From NCBI GenBank assembly GCA_910588405.1, contig CAJUPT010000092.1:445-10248 (forward strand): DNA of 9,804 nt, given 5' to 3'. The notes under the pieces were generated by a model. That model saw only the letters and a list, made by a program, of their open reading frames with translations, was not told where the DNA came from and ran no database searches. The translations under genes were made by a program, and so were the position numbers. Numbering within the stretch: position 1 is the stretch's first letter; each line of letters starts with the position of its first letter. Positions 1-6,228 of this stretch are shown in pieces. The stretch comes from an uncultured Lachnospiraceae bacterium. GTDB taxonomy: Bacteria > Bacillota > Clostridia > Lachnospirales > Lachnospiraceae.

Positions 1-64
1 GCGAGGGGCGAAGCAGGCAGGCGTTAAGAAAATCCGTGTCCACGATATTCGCCACCCGTATGTC
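1..64 (+). pseudogene. Interrupted tyrosine integrase, C-terminal catalytic fragment
   Basis: Read on the plus strand from position 2, the sequence gives AGVKKIRVHDIRH followed by PYV. HDIRH carries the H-x-x-R catalytic box of tyrosine recombinases, and the preceding GVKKIRVHD is typical of integrases in clostridial phages and ICEs. In that family HDIRH is normally followed by a segment like SHVSLLIEMGF and then a GH box and a catalytic tyrosine. Here similarity stops after about position 64, and the frame continues into unrelated sequence without the GH box or tyrosine. The 5' part lies outside the window. The gene is therefore most likely broken by integration of the element that fills the rest of the window. 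The family recognition comes from memory of motifs, not a search. The 3' half is not found elsewhere in this window. Confidence 0.7.
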
Positions 65-92
65 AAGCACAAACTAAAAAATTTATCAGATT

Positions 93-144
93 ATTGGCCG
101 GATAGGTTATCCGCAAAGGACAATCCCACCCGGCCAGTCTTTTT
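93..144 (+). terminator. Rho-independent terminator facing into the element
   Basis: TGGCCGG (95-101) pairs with CCGGCCA (130-136). The stem extends by a U-G and an A-U pair on the plus-strand RNA (93-94 with 137-138) and is followed by TTTTT at 140-144. Two smaller hairpins, GGAT/ATCC and TCC/GGA, can form in the long loop. On the minus-strand RNA the extension contains a C-A mismatch and no U-run follows directly, so the plus direction fits better. It would stop read-through from the interrupted integrase before it runs antisense into the recombinase genes. The same inverted repeat could instead be part of a recombinase binding site at the element end. Confidence 0.5.
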
Positions 145-174
145 GCTTTCATTTAGGTGCTTTTCAGCGCTGTG

Positions 175-1719
175 TCAATCGGCGCAAAAATCTTTCATTT
201 TCCATTCAATTTTTATCTGGCTGTCCGGGAACACGCTAATCCGCTCGATCAGCGTATTCACAAGCGTTTCCGTCAACCCCTCTGCCCCAGTAATATCACT
301 GGCAATAGATTTCAGCTGCGATTTTGTGTCGTTATCCATCTGCTTCTGACTGATTTTCGCAGAGAGCGCGGAGTGTGCCTGCTTCAGACGGTTCAACTCT
401 TTATCACACACGGATTTCTGTTCCAGATAGCTGTCCTTGTCAATCTCTTTCAGAAGAAAGCGCTCATAAAGCAGGCGTTTTTCTGTCTGGCACTGCCGGA
501 TCCGGTTCTGGTATTCTGTCTGCTCCGCAAGCTGGACATCCAGGCCGCCGGCTACGGAAAGACTGTCAATGTTTAAAATAATGCCTGCCTGCTTTAAAAG
601 GATTTCGTAGATCAGGCTTTCCAGTTCCGCTTCCAGGATCCGCATACCGTGGCACGGCGACATGCTGTCAACGGAAGTATAACGGCAGATAAAATAAGGT
701 TTTTTAGCCGGTATGCGCCCCATAGCATGTTCACAGCAGCCGCAGAACACTTTACCGCGTAAAGGATATTGGTGGACTTTTTTCTTGACGCTTTTAAAAT
801 GCAGCAGCTTTTTCTGAACCTGCTCATACATGGATTTATCAATAATGGGTGGATGGTGGTCGGGAATTTTAAACCATTCGCTTTCGTCCTTTAAATGGAG
901 GCATCTTCCGCCGATCTCCCTTACTTTCCGTTTCCCCATGATGTAAGTGCCTGCATACCGTTCATCACCTAACATCCGCAGGATTGTTGAACGCTGCCAT
1001 ATCCCCTGACATCTGGAAACATCATGGTAGTGTTTTCCTTTGGACGCTTTATATTCGCCCGGAGTGATCACCCCTTTTTGGAAAAGCGCTTCGGCTATCT
1101 GGTGGGCGTCATGCCCATCAAGAGCCATCTGGAAGATCAGGCGGACATTCGGGGCGGTTTCCTCGTCAATTTCCATTCTGCCGTCGGCTCCTTTCTGATA
1201 ACCATAAGGGCAGACGACACTCTGATATTCCCCGCGCTTCATTTTTACATATTTGGCCGTTCTTGTTTTTACAGACATATCCCGGCTGTAAAATTCACTG
1301 ATCAGATATTTTACAGCCATGCCGATACCGCCGGTATCACCCTGGTGCTGTGCGCTGTCAAAACCGTCCTCAATAGAGATAAAGCGGACGCCGAATACCG
1401 GGAATACGCGCTCCATAAAGTATCCTACTTCAATCATATTGCGCCCGAATCGGGAAAAATCTTTTACGAGGATGCAGTGGATCTCCCCTGCCCGTACCCG
1501 GTCAAGCAGTTTCTGGACTGCCGGACGTTCAAAATTGGTTCCGCTGTGTCCGTTGTCGATAAATTCTTCCACCTGGGCATTTGTGATTCCTTCCATATCG
1601 TCTGCATAGCTGTGAAGCAGGGCAAGCTGGCTCTGGATGCTCAGGCTGTCTACCTTTAAATCCTCAATCGAAAGCCGCACATAAAGAGCAATCACATAAT
1701 CCATGGAAGCATTATTCAT
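175..1719 (-). CDS. Large serine recombinase, third of a triplet
   Basis: Site-specific DNA recombinase of the large serine (resolvase/invertase, TnpX/TndX-like) family, 514 residues. The N-terminal catalytic domain has the nucleophile in YVRLS (S17) and the conserved arginines in KDFSRFGR (R90, R93). It is followed by the recombinase domain from PYGYQK (about 171-300), a zinc ribbon with C326, C329, C345 and C356, and a coiled-coil region (about 395-465). The ATG at 1719 is preferred over the upstream in-frame ATG at 1797, because a strong GGAGGTG lies 7 bases before it and the residues upstream of it are not family-like. The start overlaps the end of the preceding recombinase gene by 8 bases, implying translational coupling. 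All key residues are intact. Large serine recombinases cut both strands and exchange DNA through a covalent phosphoserine. Its share of the work among the three is unknown. Confidence 0.96.
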   Translation of the reverse strand: MNNASMDYVIALYVRLSIEDLKVDSLSIQSQLALLHSYADDMEGITNAQVEEFIDNGHSGTNFERPAVQKLLDRVRAGEIHCILVKDFSRFGRNMIEVGYFMERVFPVFGVRFISIEDGFDSAQHQGDTGGIGMAVKYLISEFYSRDMSVKTRTAKYVKMKRGEYQSVVCPYGYQKGADGRMEIDEETAPNVRLIFQMALDGHDAHQIAEALFQKGVITPGEYKASKGKHYHDVSRCQGIWQRSTILRMLGDERYAGTYIMGKRKVREIGGRCLHLKDESEWFKIPDHHPPIIDKSMYEQVQKKLLHFKSVKKKVHQYPLRGKVFCGCCEHAMGRIPAKKPYFICRYTSVDSMSPCHGMRILEAELESLIYEILLKQAGIILNIDSLSVAGGLDVQLAEQTEYQNRIRQCQTEKRLLYERFLLKEIDKDSYLEQKSVCDKELNRLKQAHSALSAKISQKQMDNDTKSQLKSIASDITGAEGLTETLVNTLIERISVFPDSQIKIEWKMKDFCAD

Positions 1720-3349
1720 GTGCCAGCACCTCCCGCACCTGTTCAAAGCCGCATTTGAAGCGGAAAACAATCTCAACATTCTGCCGGTTCCGGACAATGA
1801 CTTTTTCGATCAGTTCATCCACAAGACGCGCCGTAAGCTCTGTATTGCCGTCAATCAAGGACAGCTTTTTGGCAAGGCTGGAAAACTTGTGCAGCTGTTT
1901 CTGCAATTCTTTCTGCTGTTCCTCCAGGGCCTGCGCCTGCGCCATTTCAGCCGTTATACGGCTTTCATAATCCTGTTTCAGTTCTGCGTATTCCCCACTG
2001 GTCAGTATGCCCGTCACAAGGTTCTCGTAGAGGCTTCGGAGGAAGCTTCTGTTTTGTTCTACTGACGCAAGAAGGCGTTTCTGTTCCTTCTCTGCTGAAG
2101 CTTTCCGTTCTGCTATTCTGGGATCCTGCTCCTTCAGGCGTAAGTTATCCCCGATAACAGTTTCTGCTTCCTTCATGATGTAAGCAAGGATAATATCAAA
2201 CAGATCGGTTTCCTTTAAACATACGCCAGGGCAGTAGTCTTTAGCAATCCTGCCGTTGGAGATGCAGTGGAAATAATATACCCCATGGGAGCGTTTGCGG
2301 TGGAGGTTCTTTCCGCAGTGGCCGCAGAAGATACGGCCGCGCAGGACATTTTCTGTATAAGGGATACCCGTCTGATCTCTGCTTTTTTCGGCTGCCTGCC
2401 TGCGTAAATCCTGAACCTTTTCAAATAATTCACGGCTGATCAGCGGCTCATGGGTATCACGCACAACGATCCATTCCTCTGGCTCCGTGGGAACCTGCCT
2501 ATGGCCTACCGTTTTTGTTTTCCCCTGTACCATATCACCGACATAGACTTCATCGGCAAGTATTTTCGTTATCGTCCATGTCTGCCAGTTTCCGCTTCCC
2601 ATCAGGCGGCTTGGCTTAATCAGTCCGCATTTCACCAGATAAAATCCGGGAGTGATGACACCCTGCTCATTCAGCCGTGTGGCAATCCTGTTCAGGGATA
2701 CCCCGTCTGCCGCCCATTGGAAGATGTCACGGACAGCCGGCGCGGTTTCTTCATTCACGATCAGCTTGTGGCAGTTCTCCGGATCTTTGCGGTAGCCATA
2801 GGGAGGACGTGCGCCGACATAATCGCCGGATTTCATGCTCTGGCGGGTCTGCGACCGGACTTTGCGGCTGATGTCGGCGGCGTATGCCTCGTTTACCATG
2901 TTTTTGAACGGCAGGATAATATGCTCCCCGCTGTTCTGGTCTGCTTCACTGTCATACTGGTCATTGACGGCGATAAAACGTACCTGCCGGACAGGAAAAT
3001 ATTTCTCGATATAGTAGCCGGTGTCTATCGTGCTTCGCCCCAGTCTGGATAAATCCTTAACAATGATACAGTTAATCTTACCGGCCTCAACATCTGCTAA
3101 CATCTGCTGGAAAGCCGCACGTTCAAACGTCCGTCCGGTTATCCCGTTATCCGTGTAGATCCCGGATACCTGGATATCGGGGTGGAGAGCAGCAAAGGAT
3201 TCCATAATCTTCTTCTGTGTTTCCAGTGAATCCCCGCGCTGCCCGTTAAACTCCACTGAAAGGCGGATATAAAGGGCGGCGTTCCATACCTTCATACCGG
3301 TTTTTACAGCAGGTTTCTGTGCGGTGTTTTTTCTGCTTTTCCGTGCCAT
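1712..3349 (-). CDS. Large serine recombinase, second of a triplet
   Basis: Second large serine recombinase, 545 residues. A lysine/arginine-rich N-terminal extension of about 20 residues (MARKSRKNTAQK) precedes the catalytic domain, with the nucleophile in YIRLS (S31) and SRLGR arginines R102 and R105. The recombinase domain starts near PPYGYRKD (about 183). The zinc ribbon uses C342, C345, C362 and C373, and a charged coiled-coil (about 412-490) follows. The ATG directly abuts the TAA of the first recombinase gene (3350-3352) and has AAAGGAGG 8 bases upstream, so the start is well supported. The protein is clearly related to, but quite diverged from, the two flanking recombinases, so this is not a recent duplication. 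All catalytic residues are present, which argues for an active enzyme or a working subunit of a joint recombinase. Confidence 0.96.
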   Translation of the reverse strand: MARKSRKNTAQKPAVKTGMKVWNAALYIRLSVEFNGQRGDSLETQKKIMESFAALHPDIQVSGIYTDNGITGRTFERAAFQQMLADVEAGKINCIIVKDLSRLGRSTIDTGYYIEKYFPVRQVRFIAVNDQYDSEADQNSGEHIILPFKNMVNEAYAADISRKVRSQTRQSMKSGDYVGARPPYGYRKDPENCHKLIVNEETAPAVRDIFQWAADGVSLNRIATRLNEQGVITPGFYLVKCGLIKPSRLMGSGNWQTWTITKILADEVYVGDMVQGKTKTVGHRQVPTEPEEWIVVRDTHEPLISRELFEKVQDLRRQAAEKSRDQTGIPYTENVLRGRIFCGHCGKNLHRKRSHGVYYFHCISNGRIAKDYCPGVCLKETDLFDIILAYIMKEAETVIGDNLRLKEQDPRIAERKASAEKEQKRLLASVEQNRSFLRSLYENLVTGILTSGEYAELKQDYESRITAEMAQAQALEEQQKELQKQLHKFSSLAKKLSLIDGNTELTARLVDELIEKVIVRNRQNVEIVFRFKCGFEQVREVLAHE

Positions 3350-4996
3350 TTATACGGCCTCCTTTCCTCTGGTGATTTGTCCAGGCAGCGGCGCGGCATG
3401 GGCCGAGAGCCGCTCCACAATCGCCTGGTATTCCATCTGGTAGCGGAATGTGATCTGGAGGTCGTCTTTTTCCAGGACGCGGATGGACTGTATCAAAGCG
3501 ATCACAGCCCTCCGGTCAATCTCTTCCATGCCGGAAAACCGCTTAAAATGCTGGATCCACCGTAAACGGTCATGAGAGTTTCCTTTTACAGCGTCCATTT
3601 CCTCCCGGAGTTTGGAAGCTGCTTCTTTCAAATGGCTGATATCAGCATGGTAGCTGTTTTTCAGAGATTTATATTCTTCCTTATCCAGCAGCCCTGTCAC
3701 AAAGTTTTCATACAAGGTGGACTGGAATCGTGTCAGGCTGGCAAGCTGTTCCTCATTTTCCATAAGCCGGGCCTTATATTCAGCCACCAGCTCCTGATTG
3801 ACCTGTTCTTCGCTGATGTCCCGCAGCAGTTCTTCCAGGGAAACCACATTCCCGATGTGCGCTTTCAGGCTTTCCGTAATGCAGTCTGTCAGATCCTGTT
3901 CGCGGAGCATGACCGGGTGGGTGCAGCCGTTCTTTTTCCCGGTCGGGCAGTAATAATAAAAATATTTGCCATTCTTGTAAGGTACTGTTTTCCGCGTCAT
4001 GCGGGCACCGCAGGAGCCGCAAATCAGGATGCCGGAAAAAAGATATACTTTATTGCCATTGGGTGCGGTGCGCGTGTCAAGCCCCAGGATCTTCTGCACA
4101 AGGTCATAATCCTGCCTGCGTATAATCGGCTCATGCGCGTTCTCTGTCCGTATCCATTCCGCAGAAGGCTTCTCAACCAAATCTTTTACTTTATGGTTGT
4201 AGGTGGTCTGCCGCCCCTGCACAAGTGTACCGGTATAAGTTTCATCTTTCAGAATACGGATAATTGTGGTAGCCGACCACTTCGTTTTTTCCTTGTCAGT
4301 AAAGCCGCCGCTGGGATGGGGAAGCCCCCTGCTTTCCTTATAGGCCAGCGGGGAGAGTATGCCGGACTGGTTCAGGCTTTCCGCAATCTTAGCAGCGCTG
4401 TAGCCGTCTATCTTCTTACGGAAAATATCCTGCACCACTTTGGCGGCAAAACTGTCCACAATCAGCTGGTTATGGTTTTCCTTTGATTTCTGATAGCCAT
4501 ATATGGGGCAGGCTCCCACAAAGTCGCCATTTTTCCGTTTCGTCAGAAGGGCGCTCCGGGTTTTTACAGAAATATCATGGCAGTAGGCGTCATTTAGAAT
4601 GGTTTTCAAAGAAATATTCAAGTCGTCGCCATTGCTTTCATGGGCGGTATCTATCCCATCCGTGATCGCGATAAAGCGGACACCGTAAGCCGGGAATATC
4701 TGGCGGAGGTAACGGCCCGTTTCTATGTATTCACGTCCAAGACGTGAAAGGTCTTTTACGATCACACAGTTAATTTTTCCCTCCCGTATGTCCTGCATCA
4801 TAGCCTGGAACTGGGGGCGGTCGAACAGGATCCCGCTGTAGCCGTCGTCTACATGTTCCGATACAAGCTCAATTTCCGGGTGTCCCTTCAAAAAATCCTC
4901 TATCAGTTTTTTCTGGTTGGTAATGCTGTCGCTTTCGTTCTCCCTGTCTATGGAATAGGAAAGACGTAGGTATTCCGTTGCTCTGTATTCAGGCAT
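3350..4996 (-). CDS. Large serine recombinase, first of a triplet
   Basis: First gene of the recombinase operon, 548 residues from the ATG at 4996. The catalytic domain has the nucleophile in YLRLS (S13), an S-x-x-N-Q helix start (SITNQ), and KDLSRLGR arginines R85 and R88. The recombinase domain starts near CPIYGYQK (about 163). The zinc ribbon has C326, C329, C350 and C358, and a coiled-coil spans about 397-470. An in-frame ATG at 5035 would add 13 residues but has no ribosome binding site. The ATG at 4996 has AAAAGGAGTG about 10 bases upstream and gives a family-like N-terminus, so I use it. That binding site can be buried in a hairpin. The promoter lies at 5091-5119. In Tn1549-like and streptococcal elements single or triplet serine integrases mediate excision and integration; the division of labour within triplets is, as far as I know, not settled. 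Confidence 0.96.
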   Translation of the reverse strand: MPEYRATEYLRLSYSIDRENESDSITNQKKLIEDFLKGHPEIELVSEHVDDGYSGILFDRPQFQAMMQDIREGKINCVIVKDLSRLGREYIETGRYLRQIFPAYGVRFIAITDGIDTAHESNGDDLNISLKTILNDAYCHDISVKTRSALLTKRKNGDFVGACPIYGYQKSKENHNQLIVDSFAAKVVQDIFRKKIDGYSAAKIAESLNQSGILSPLAYKESRGLPHPSGGFTDKEKTKWSATTIIRILKDETYTGTLVQGRQTTYNHKVKDLVEKPSAEWIRTENAHEPIIRRQDYDLVQKILGLDTRTAPNGNKVYLFSGILICGSCGARMTRKTVPYKNGKYFYYYCPTGKKNGCTHPVMLREQDLTDCITESLKAHIGNVVSLEELLRDISEEQVNQELVAEYKARLMENEEQLASLTRFQSTLYENFVTGLLDKEEYKSLKNSYHADISHLKEAASKLREEMDAVKGNSHDRLRWIQHFKRFSGMEEIDRRAVIALIQSIRVLEKDDLQITFRYQMEYQAIVERLSAHAAPLPGQITRGKEAV

Positions 4997-5001
4997 TAAA
5001 A

Positions 5002-5051
5002 AATCACTCCTTTTCTTTTTACGGACTTCCCCCATAAATCAAAGAGTGATT
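5002..5051 (-). promoter_or_regulatory. Hairpin covering the ribosome binding site of the first recombinase
   Basis: In the mRNA (minus strand), AATCACTCTTT (5051-5041) pairs with AAGGAGTGATT (5012-5002) over 11 pairs, one of them G-U. The 3' arm contains the AGGAG ribosome binding site for the ATG at 4996. The loop of 28 bases holds the alternative in-frame ATG at 5035. The wobble pair would be a C-A mismatch on the other strand, which supports a role in the mRNA. It is inferred, not shown, that opening of this stem controls translation. Confidence 0.6.
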
Positions 5052-5090
5052 CGGATTTGCCTTATTCAGTTTATTCTTTTTCCAGTTCCG

Positions 5091-5119
5091 ATGATAGCAT
5101 AATCCCATGGGAAAGTCAA
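5091..5119 (-). promoter_or_regulatory. Sigma-A type promoter of the recombinase operon
   Basis: On the minus strand, -35 TTGACT (5119-5114) and -10 TATCAT (5096-5091) are separated by exactly 17 bases. It lies downstream of the small gene's stop codon and about 95 bases before the start of the first recombinase gene, so the triplet can be transcribed apart from the ParB-like operon. Two perfect palindromes overlap it. Confidence 0.75.
5103..5112. promoter_or_regulatory. Palindrome between -35 and -10 (operator candidate)
   Basis: TCCCATGGGA is a perfect 10-base palindrome lying wholly in the 17-base spacer of the recombinase promoter. A dimeric repressor bound here would block RNA polymerase. 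The position is seen in the sequence; the function is inferred. Confidence 0.45.
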
Positions 5120-5132
5120 CGCTTTAAAGCGT
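5119..5132. promoter_or_regulatory. 14-base palindrome at the upstream edge of the -35 box
   Basis: ACGCTTTAAAGCGT is a perfect 14-base palindrome. It touches the last base of the small gene's stop codon at one end and the first base of the -35 box at the other. There is no loop and no T-run, so it is more likely a protein-binding site than a terminator. Confidence 0.5.
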
Positions 5133-5344
5133 CAAATTAAAATCCGTTTCAGGCAGTCTTCCAGCGAAGCACCGTTTTCCGAAAACTGTGCCCGGACGGT
5201 AAACCTGCCGCACTTGAAACAGTAAGGGTTTTTAATCTGCCGGACAAATTCGGCAATTCTTTCCTCTCTGGTGAGATTTTTGTCTACGGATACATCCCTG
5301 ATGTCAACAAGGGACGCGGCATCCATATTTACATTATCCTTCAT
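5132..5344 (-). CDS. Small conserved element protein (DUF6870-like)
   Basis: Small soluble protein of 70 residues with no signal peptide or membrane segment. Its recognisable core is SVDKNLTREERIAEFVRQ, then IKNPYCFKCGRF, then a C-terminal part ending GASLEDCLKRIL. I recall similar short proteins, filed as DUF6870, in clostridial integrative elements, but cannot check this. It has a CxxC pair (CFKC) but no second pair, so a zinc site is not assured. I chose the ATG at 5344 because GGAGG lies 7 bases upstream. The GTG at 5368 and ATG at 5350 are also in frame, but the latter is too close to that site. The gene starts 20 bases after the ParB-like stop at 5365, so it is the last gene of that operon. 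The function is unknown. Confidence 0.75.
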   Translation of the reverse strand: MKDNVNMDAASLVDIRDVSVDKNLTREERIAEFVRQIKNPYCFKCGRFTVRAQFSENGASLEDCLKRILI

Positions 5345-5364
5345 ATCCATACCTCCAGTCACAA

Positions 5365-6228
5365 TCACCCGCGGAAGCGGTAAGGAAGCTTCCTCCCGCC
5401 GCGCTGCCCGTTATATTTTTCCAGTATCACGCGGGCAAAGCGGAGGGCTGTGTTGCTTGTGGAAAAATCCGCCCGCCCCCGGCGGTTGATCTCGTCCGGG
5501 TCACACTGGGAAAGCCGAGAGATAAAGGTCTTGTCGTTTAACTCTGTGTCATAAGTTTTTATAAAGAGCGCCATGCCTGCCAGGACAGCGGCGGTCAGGG
5601 AACGCGGATCCCCCTCCCAGGTGTCCCAGAGAAGCTGCAACATGCGGGTAAAGGAGGCACCGCCCAGTAGCCGGTAAGCGTTTACCAGTCCACGAGTAGA
5701 CACGATCTCGCCGGTTTTCCCATGACTTTTACCCAATGCCCATGTAAAGCCGCAGTTTTCAATCAGACGCTTGACTTCCGTGATCTCCGCATCCGCCCCG
5801 GATTCCGCCAGCACGTTAGTGGACTGAGACAGGCTCAGGCGTTTCTTGGCCTTGTCCAGCTTATAGCACAGGTCGGCTTCCTGCTCATAAGTCAGGCCGT
5901 CATAGACTTTGCAGTCCACCATAACGCCCCGCCCGCCGTTCATCCGGCGCATGGCTGAGATGCGGTGCTGCCCATCCACCACATAAAATTTACCGTCGCG
6001 GAAGCTGACCGTGATCGGGTCAAGGAGCCGCTCGTCCCATTCCCGTATCAGCCGGTCAACCTCTTTCGGGTTTACCGGGCGCTGGTAAGGCAGGCCGGAA
6101 GTCAGCCGGTCTGTGTGGATGGAACGCTCCACGCCGGGATTGCTGTATTCCGGATCCGGCTGATATGCAGGTTCCGGTTTGGGTTTCATTGGTTTTTGTG
6201 AATTGTGTTTTTTTCTGTAACTGCTCAT
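5365..6228 (-). CDS. ParB-like protein with DGQHR motif (DUF6551-like)
   Basis: Protein of 287 residues. After a proline- and lysine-rich N-terminus (1-30) comes a ParB/sulfiredoxin-like fold. YQRPVNPKEVDRLIREWDE (48-66) is followed by DPITVSFRDGKFYVVDGQHR (70-89), where DGQHR corresponds to the phosphate- or nucleotide-binding box of ParB N-terminal domains. The C-terminal half is helical and has no helix-turn-helix that I recognise. The family resembles DUF6551 proteins of clostridial elements, from memory. Its ATG overlaps the TGA of the upstream ParB-like gene (ATGA, 6225-6228), and GAAAGGA lies 10 bases upstream, so the two are translationally coupled and may act together. Canonical ParB proteins bind CTP and load on DNA at parS; whether this one does so, or cuts DNA as some ParB-fold proteins do, cannot be told. 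Confidence 0.85.
   Translation of the reverse strand: MSSYRKKHNSQKPMKPKPEPAYQPDPEYSNPGVERSIHTDRLTSGLPYQRPVNPKEVDRLIREWDERLLDPITVSFRDGKFYVVDGQHRISAMRRMNGGRGVMVDCKVYDGLTYEQEADLCYKLDKAKKRLSLSQSTNVLAESGADAEITEVKRLIENCGFTWALGKSHGKTGEIVSTRGLVNAYRLLGGASFTRMLQLLWDTWEGDPRSLTAAVLAGMALFIKTYDTELNDKTFISRLSQCDPDEINRRGRADFSTSNTALRFARVILEKYNGQRGGRKLPYRFRG

Noticed and set aside
1024..1659. Plus-strand open frame of 211 codons opposite the third serine recombinase
   Set aside because: It is a shadow of the conserved recombinase reading frame on the other strand.
3572..4486. Plus-strand open frame of 304 codons opposite the first serine recombinase
   Set aside because: It is fully antisense to a gene with intact catalytic and zinc motifs, has no start signal, and has no recognisable domain.
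4730..4748. Inverted repeat TTCACGTC / GACGTGAA resembling half-sites of the ParB target parS
   Set aside because: It falls on the codons for the conserved SRLGRE motif, where a repeated CGT arginine codon creates the symmetry; the arms are only 8 bases and the spacer breaks a real parS pattern.
5383..5394. 12-base palindrome AGGAAGCTTCCT near the end of the second ParB-like gene
   Set aside because: It encodes RKLP in a C-terminal segment that looks conserved, and has no promoter or gene start close enough to act on. It is probably a codon coincidence.
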